Origin: Thermogladius calderae 1633
GTDB taxonomy: Archaea > Thermoproteota > Thermoprotei_A > Sulfolobales > Desulfurococcaceae
DNA: 64,000 nt
Direction: 5' to 3'
Assembly (NCBI RefSeq): GCF_000264495.1
Contig: NC_017954.1
Coordinates: 1,240,001-1,304,000 of the forward strand
A model generated the notes under the pieces. It did not search any database and was not told the origin of the DNA. It saw only the letters and a program-made list of their open reading frames with translations. Shown here piece after piece: positions 61,011-64,000 of the stretch; positions within the stretch are counted from its first letter, which is position 1, and each line of letters starts with the position of its first letter. The translations under genes and the position numbers were made by a program.

Positions 61011-61777
61011 ACCCGTTTAAACTAGCAGAGGAGATCTACAAGAGAGTCGCGAGATTGACTGGTAACGTTGAGGAGAGGAGGTACTACAGGTTCAGGGGGG
61101 GTAGGTGGTACGGTGGTATCGCCACAGCCGACGTCGTTGGATGTAACCTGAGGTGCAAGTTCTGCTGGAGTTGGAGGTACAGCTACTTCACTGACAAAGG
61201 GAATTTCTACGACCCGTCGAGAGTTTTCAGCATTCTCACCGATATCGCTAGCGGGCGGGGGTACAGATACGTTAGGCTGAGTGGTGGGGAGCCGACCATC
61301 TCTAGGAGGCACTTAGTAGACCTATTGAAACTCTTCGAAGAGACCAAGTTCATCTTCATCTTGGAGACAAACGGTCTCCTCATAGGGAGAGACGAGAGAT
61401 TCGCCAGCGAGCTCTCTAGGTTCCACAACATCGTGGTAAGGGTCTCGTTCAAGGGGGCTACACCCGAGGAGTTCGAAATGCTTACGGGAGCCGACAGGAG
61501 CTACTACGAGTACCAGTTCAGAGCCTTGGAGAACCTGATGAGCTCTGGTCTTAGACCTGGCGAGGACTTCTACCCGGCGATTATGTTGAGCTTTAGTACA
61601 GAAGAGAACTACAGGGTTTTCAAGAAGAGGCTTTCCCAGATACACCCCGCACTAGTCGAGTCCATCGACGAAGAGTACGTCATCCTCTACCCCCACGTCG
61701 TCGAGCTACTTAAGAGGAGCGGTCTCAAGCCCCGCGTCGCGTACAGGCCGGACGGCGTGCCTGACTTTATGATCTAG
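60998..61777 (+). CDS. Radical SAM protein, coupled to the glycosylase-like gene
   Basis: 259 residues. CNLRCKFCW at C49, C53, C56 binds the SAM-cleaving cluster; VRLSGGEPTISRRHL near 89-103 and LETNGLLIG follow. Overall like archaeal pyruvate-formate-lyase-activator-type or uncharacterised radical SAM proteins. Reaction unknown. The start lies inside the 3' end of the glycosylase-like gene, so they are translated together. Confidence 0.83.
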   Translation: MPGLDPFKLAEEIYKRVARLTGNVEERRYYRFRGGRWYGGIATADVVGCNLRCKFCWSWRYSYFTDKGNFYDPSRVFSILTDIASGRGYRYVRLSGGEPTISRRHLVDLLKLFEETKFIFILETNGLLIGRDERFASELSRFHNIVVRVSFKGATPEEFEMLTGADRSYYEYQFRALENLMSSGLRPGEDFYPAIMLSFSTEENYRVFKKRLSQIHPALVESIDEEYVILYPHVVELLKRSGLKPRVAYRPDGVPDFMI

Positions 61778-61862
61778 TAGAACATATATACGCGAATAAA
61801 CAAAGTTGGAGCAGTATTTGATAATTTAAAAACTCCTAGTAGAATCACACTTAATCCAAGCA

Positions 61863-61868
61863 AGGTGG
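61863..61868 (+). promoter_or_regulatory. Shine-Dalgarno deciding the carbamate kinase start
   Basis: AGGTGG (61863-61868 region) precedes the GTG at 61874 by about five bases and overlaps the alternative GTG at 61865, favouring 61874. TATA-like ATAATTTAAA is at 61821-61830. Confidence 0.45.
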
Positions 61869-61873
61869 TTCGA

Positions 61874-62845
61874 GTGCCCAGAGACGACAAATACATGGTG
61901 ATAGCGTTCGGAGGAAACGCGTTCCAGTCCAAGGGAGATAAGGGGACCCCCGAGGACTACTGGAGAAACGCCTACAAGGCCGCAGAGATAGTGGTGTCGC
62001 TAATCGAGGAAGGTTACAAGATAGCGCTGACGCATGGAAACGGCCCCCAGGTGGGCATAATAGCCGAGTGGATGATGGCTGGCTTGAAGATGAAAGAGCT
62101 CCCCCCGATGACGCTCGACATCGCGGGTGCGATGAGCCAGGGCTGGTTGGGCTACCTGCTCCAGCAAGCCCTGTATAACAAGTTGGTTGAGAAGGGCCTT
62201 CTCGGCAGTAAGGTCAAGGGTGTCGTCACAGTAGTGACGCAGACACTTGTCAGCAAAGACGACCCGGACTTCAAGAACCCCAGCAAGTACATCGGGCCCT
62301 GGTACGAGAAGGAGGAGGCCGAGAAGCTGGCTAAGGAGTACGGGTGGTTCATAAAGCCTGACCCCAGGGGCGGTTATAGAAGGGTAGTGCCCTCACCGGA
62401 CCCACAGATACAGGTAGAGATTGAGGCGATCCGGACTCTGCTCGACAACGGGTTCATTGTGATCTCCGACGGCGGTGGCGGAGTACCAGTGTACAAGGAC
62501 GAGAAAGGCCTGCTCCACGGTGTCGAGGGAGTCATAGACAAAGACCTGGGAGCTGAGAGAATGGCGACAGCCCTGGGTGCGAGCGTACTAATGATATTGA
62601 CCGACGTGGAGAAGGTCTACTTGAACTTCGGCACTCCCAACGCTAAGCCGTTGGACGTGTTGACGGTCAGCGAGGCCAAGAAGTACTACGCAGAGGGTCA
62701 CTTCAAGCCCGGGAGTATGGGGCCTAAAGTGCTCGCTGGAATAAGGTTCGTGGAGAACGGGGGTAAACTCGCCATCATCGGCCACCTCTTCAAGGCGAAG
62801 GAGGCACTGGAAGGAAAGTCCGGAACCCGTATCATACCCGGATAA
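61874..62845 (+). CDS. arcC: Carbamate kinase
   Basis: About 323 residues, GTG start chosen by its Shine-Dalgarno. VIAFGGNAFQSKG near 9-21, THGNGPQVGIIAEW near 54-67, PPMTLDIAGAMSQGWLGY, and SDGGGGVPVY identify the carbamate kinase family of the amino acid kinase fold. Makes ATP from carbamoyl phosphate, or the reverse. Near two carbamoyltransferases it fits fermentative ATP formation from citrulline or another carbamoyl compound. Confidence 0.94.
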   Translation: MPRDDKYMVIAFGGNAFQSKGDKGTPEDYWRNAYKAAEIVVSLIEEGYKIALTHGNGPQVGIIAEWMMAGLKMKELPPMTLDIAGAMSQGWLGYLLQQALYNKLVEKGLLGSKVKGVVTVVTQTLVSKDDPDFKNPSKYIGPWYEKEEAEKLAKEYGWFIKPDPRGGYRRVVPSPDPQIQVEIEAIRTLLDNGFIVISDGGGGVPVYKDEKGLLHGVEGVIDKDLGAERMATALGASVLMILTDVEKVYLNFGTPNAKPLDVLTVSEAKKYYAEGHFKPGSMGPKVLAGIRFVENGGKLAIIGHLFKAKEALEGKSGTRIIPG

Positions 62846-62869
62846 CGGAGGTTTTAGACTGGAGACTCT

Positions 62870-62895
62870 CTTTTTTCTTTTTCCTTACTCTCTTT
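62870..62895 (+). terminator. T-rich terminator after arcC
   Basis: CTCTCTTTTTTCTTTTTCCTTACTC-type pyrimidine run 25-50 bases after the arcC stop. Confidence 0.5.
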
Positions 62896-62932
62896 CCATC
62901 TAGACCGCACTGACGTGATCGCGTGGTAGTCT

Positions 62933-63766
62933 ATGAGGGATAGGGTAAAGGGGCTATTAGCACTGCTCGCCACCTCCCTGATTTGGGGCTCTAGTTTCGT
63001 TTTCATAAAGTTGAGTGTGTCGGATATCGACGGTGTAGCCTACACGTTTTATAGGTCTCTAATAGCGCTAGCACTACTAACACCAGCCCTCTTACTGGGG
63101 AGGTCTAAGTTTAACAAGGGTAACTTTAGAAAAGGGTTCGTAGTAGGCTTGTCCTACGTCTCGGGACTCGCGTTACAGGGTGTGGGGACACAGTTCACCA
63201 CCCCCTCGATATCCGCTTTCGTCACAGGTCTAAACACGGTCTTCGTCTACATATACGAGTTCTTGAGGGGCACCGCCAATAAAGTAAAGCTCGTCGCGTC
63301 TCTAGCACTCTCCACGATCGGGCTGTACCTGCTCACGGAGCCGGCCGGCGAGCTGGGCTTAGGGGTGGTACTGGTTCTAATAGGCGCTATCGCCTGGGCC
63401 GCCGAGATAGTGTTAGTGGGCGTGTACAGCGCGGAGCTAACCCAGAGTACTATCTCCTTCTTATATGGTCTTCTACTCCCTGGCCTATTCATCACACCGT
63501 ACGTGGCCCTACACGCAAACACCCTGCCCAGCCTTAACACGGTACTCTACATCTTCTACTTGAGCCTGTTCTGCACCATAATAGCCTCCGTACTCCAAGT
63601 AGTGGGGCAGAAATACGTCCCTGCCTACGCGGCGGCAACCATCTACTTGTTGGAGCCTATATCCGCAGCCGTGTTCTCTGCCTTGCTATACGGGGAGAGG
63701 CTCTCGCCTATACAAGTGGTGGGGGCCTCCCTGATCATACTAGCGATCTACATAGTGTCAAAATAG
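62933..63766 (+). CDS. EamA/DMT-family transporter
   Basis: 277 residues with ten membrane spans in two EamA repeats (ALLATSLIWGSSFVFIKL at the start; VLVLIGAIAWAAEIVLVG and FLYGLLLPGLFI later; SALLYGERLSPIQVVGASLIILA at the end). Exports or imports an amino acid or metabolite; not specified. Between carbamate kinase and an amidohydrolase gene; link to either is speculative. Confidence 0.85.
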   Translation: MRDRVKGLLALLATSLIWGSSFVFIKLSVSDIDGVAYTFYRSLIALALLTPALLLGRSKFNKGNFRKGFVVGLSYVSGLALQGVGTQFTTPSISAFVTGLNTVFVYIYEFLRGTANKVKLVASLALSTIGLYLLTEPAGELGLGVVLVLIGAIAWAAEIVLVGVYSAELTQSTISFLYGLLLPGLFITPYVALHANTLPSLNTVLYIFYLSLFCTIIASVLQVVGQKYVPAYAAATIYLLEPISAAVFSALLYGERLSPIQVVGASLIILAIYIVSK

Positions 63767-63844
63767 TAAGCAGGAGCCCATAAGGTCTTTTAGGAGAATG
63801 GTTTATTTCCCACCACGGTAAATTTGAATACGAGGGTAGAGTGT

Positions 63845-64000
63845 ATGAGGGAAAAGGTCGACATCCTCGTCTCCGACTCGCTAATCGTGACAATGAACAG
63901 TGAGCGCCGCGTCGTCCCGCGAGGATACGTCGCAGTGAGAGACGGAACGATCGTGGACGTGGGAGTCGGCGACGGGAAGGACAAGTACACTAGCGAGGAG
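63845..64000 (+). CDS. Amidohydrolase-superfamily protein, N-terminal fragment
   Basis: The first 52 codons only; the gene runs off the window. MREKVDILVSDSLIVTMN and RGYVAVRDGTIVDVGVG form the N-terminal beta-sandwich typical of the cytosine deaminase/MTA-SAH deaminase branch of amidohydrolases. Active-site His residues lie beyond the edge, so subfamily and substrate cannot be fixed. Confidence 0.7.
   Translation, partial: MREKVDILVSDSLIVTMNSERRVVPRGYVAVRDGTIVDVGVGDGKDKYTSEE

Noticed and set aside
1-64000. CRISPR arrays, rRNA genes, intact insertion sequences, inteins
   Set aside because: No regularly spaced repeats, rRNA sequences, terminal inverted repeats with transposase genes, or intein splice motifs were seen.

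Overview
The window is a dense, high-GC stretch of a hyperthermophilic crenarchaeal chromosome. The evidence is archaeal information and cell-division genes (release factor aRF1, Hel308, XPF-type nuclease, an ESCRT-III/CdvB-like protein), AglB/STT3 N-glycosylation, mevalonate-pathway genes, archaeal type IV pilin-like protein, many GTG/TTG starts, TATA boxes about 25-35 bases before starts, and coupled genes overlapping by 1-20 bases. A member of the Desulfurococcales (something like Thermogladius) fits best; that assignment is inference from gene content and GC only.

Region 1-7.5 kb: the 5' part of aRF1 on the minus strand, then a LPG-synthase-like membrane protein, small hypotheticals, a HTH/coiled-coil regulator, a TatD-like hydrolase, a HAD phosphatase, a B12-binding radical SAM protein and a DUF167 protein. 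The most striking signal of the window is at the very start of aRF1: its only well-placed ATG (with a Shine-Dalgarno sequence) reads ATG-GGC-TTT-TAG-C, and the release factor frame continues in +1. This is the same layout as the autoregulatory +1 frameshift of bacterial release factor 2 (CUU-UGA-C). It is either a sequence error in a short homopolymer or a previously undescribed archaeal autoregulation.

Region 7.45-10.86 kb is a decayed insertion. Two imperfect 130-bp direct repeats bound it; each pairs the 3' end of the DUF167 gene with the 3' end of a HAD phosphatase gene that must once have faced it. Inside are a membrane protein, a DGC-type Cys protein, gene scraps and a class V aminotransferase pseudogene with a 5' truncation, two frameshifts and a nonsense codon.

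Region 10.8-27.3 kb: HAD phosphatase, TRAM protein, adenosine-specific kinase family protein, purine/MTA phosphorylase, CysS, a four-gene dye-linked proline dehydrogenase-type operon (FAD/ferredoxin/BFD/FAD), molybdopterin genes moaA-moaC facing moaD-moaE, a pilin-like protein, NadM, a YkgJ-like Cys-cluster protein, BirA, and the TldE/TldD pair.

Region 27.4-45.6 kb: an Hrq1-like helicase, bipartite lipoate ligase, a complete ECF transporter (T, fused A-A, S), a threonine-synthase-like protein whose PLP lysine is Arg and which carries a C-terminal winged helix, an Lrp regulator, a glutamine synthetase, XPF nuclease, a GlcNAc-1-P transferase-like enzyme, Upp, a HypA/Mrp-type ATPase pair, an MFS transporter, class II HMG-CoA reductase and Hel308.

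Region 45.7-64 kb: MoeA with a solute-binding-like C-terminus, hypotheticals, a nitrilase-like hydrolase, mevalonate kinase divergent from an Mrp ATPase, ESCRT-III-like protein, a structured noncoding interval, AglB, ornithine carbamoyltransferase, then DUF711, an orphan SLRTR-type carbamoyltransferase and (after a glycosylase/radical SAM pair) carbamate kinase, an EamA transporter and the start of an amidohydrolase. The last group suggests carbamoyl-phosphate-linked ATP formation from an unidentified carbamoyl donor. No rRNA, tRNA, CRISPR array or intact insertion sequence was seen.
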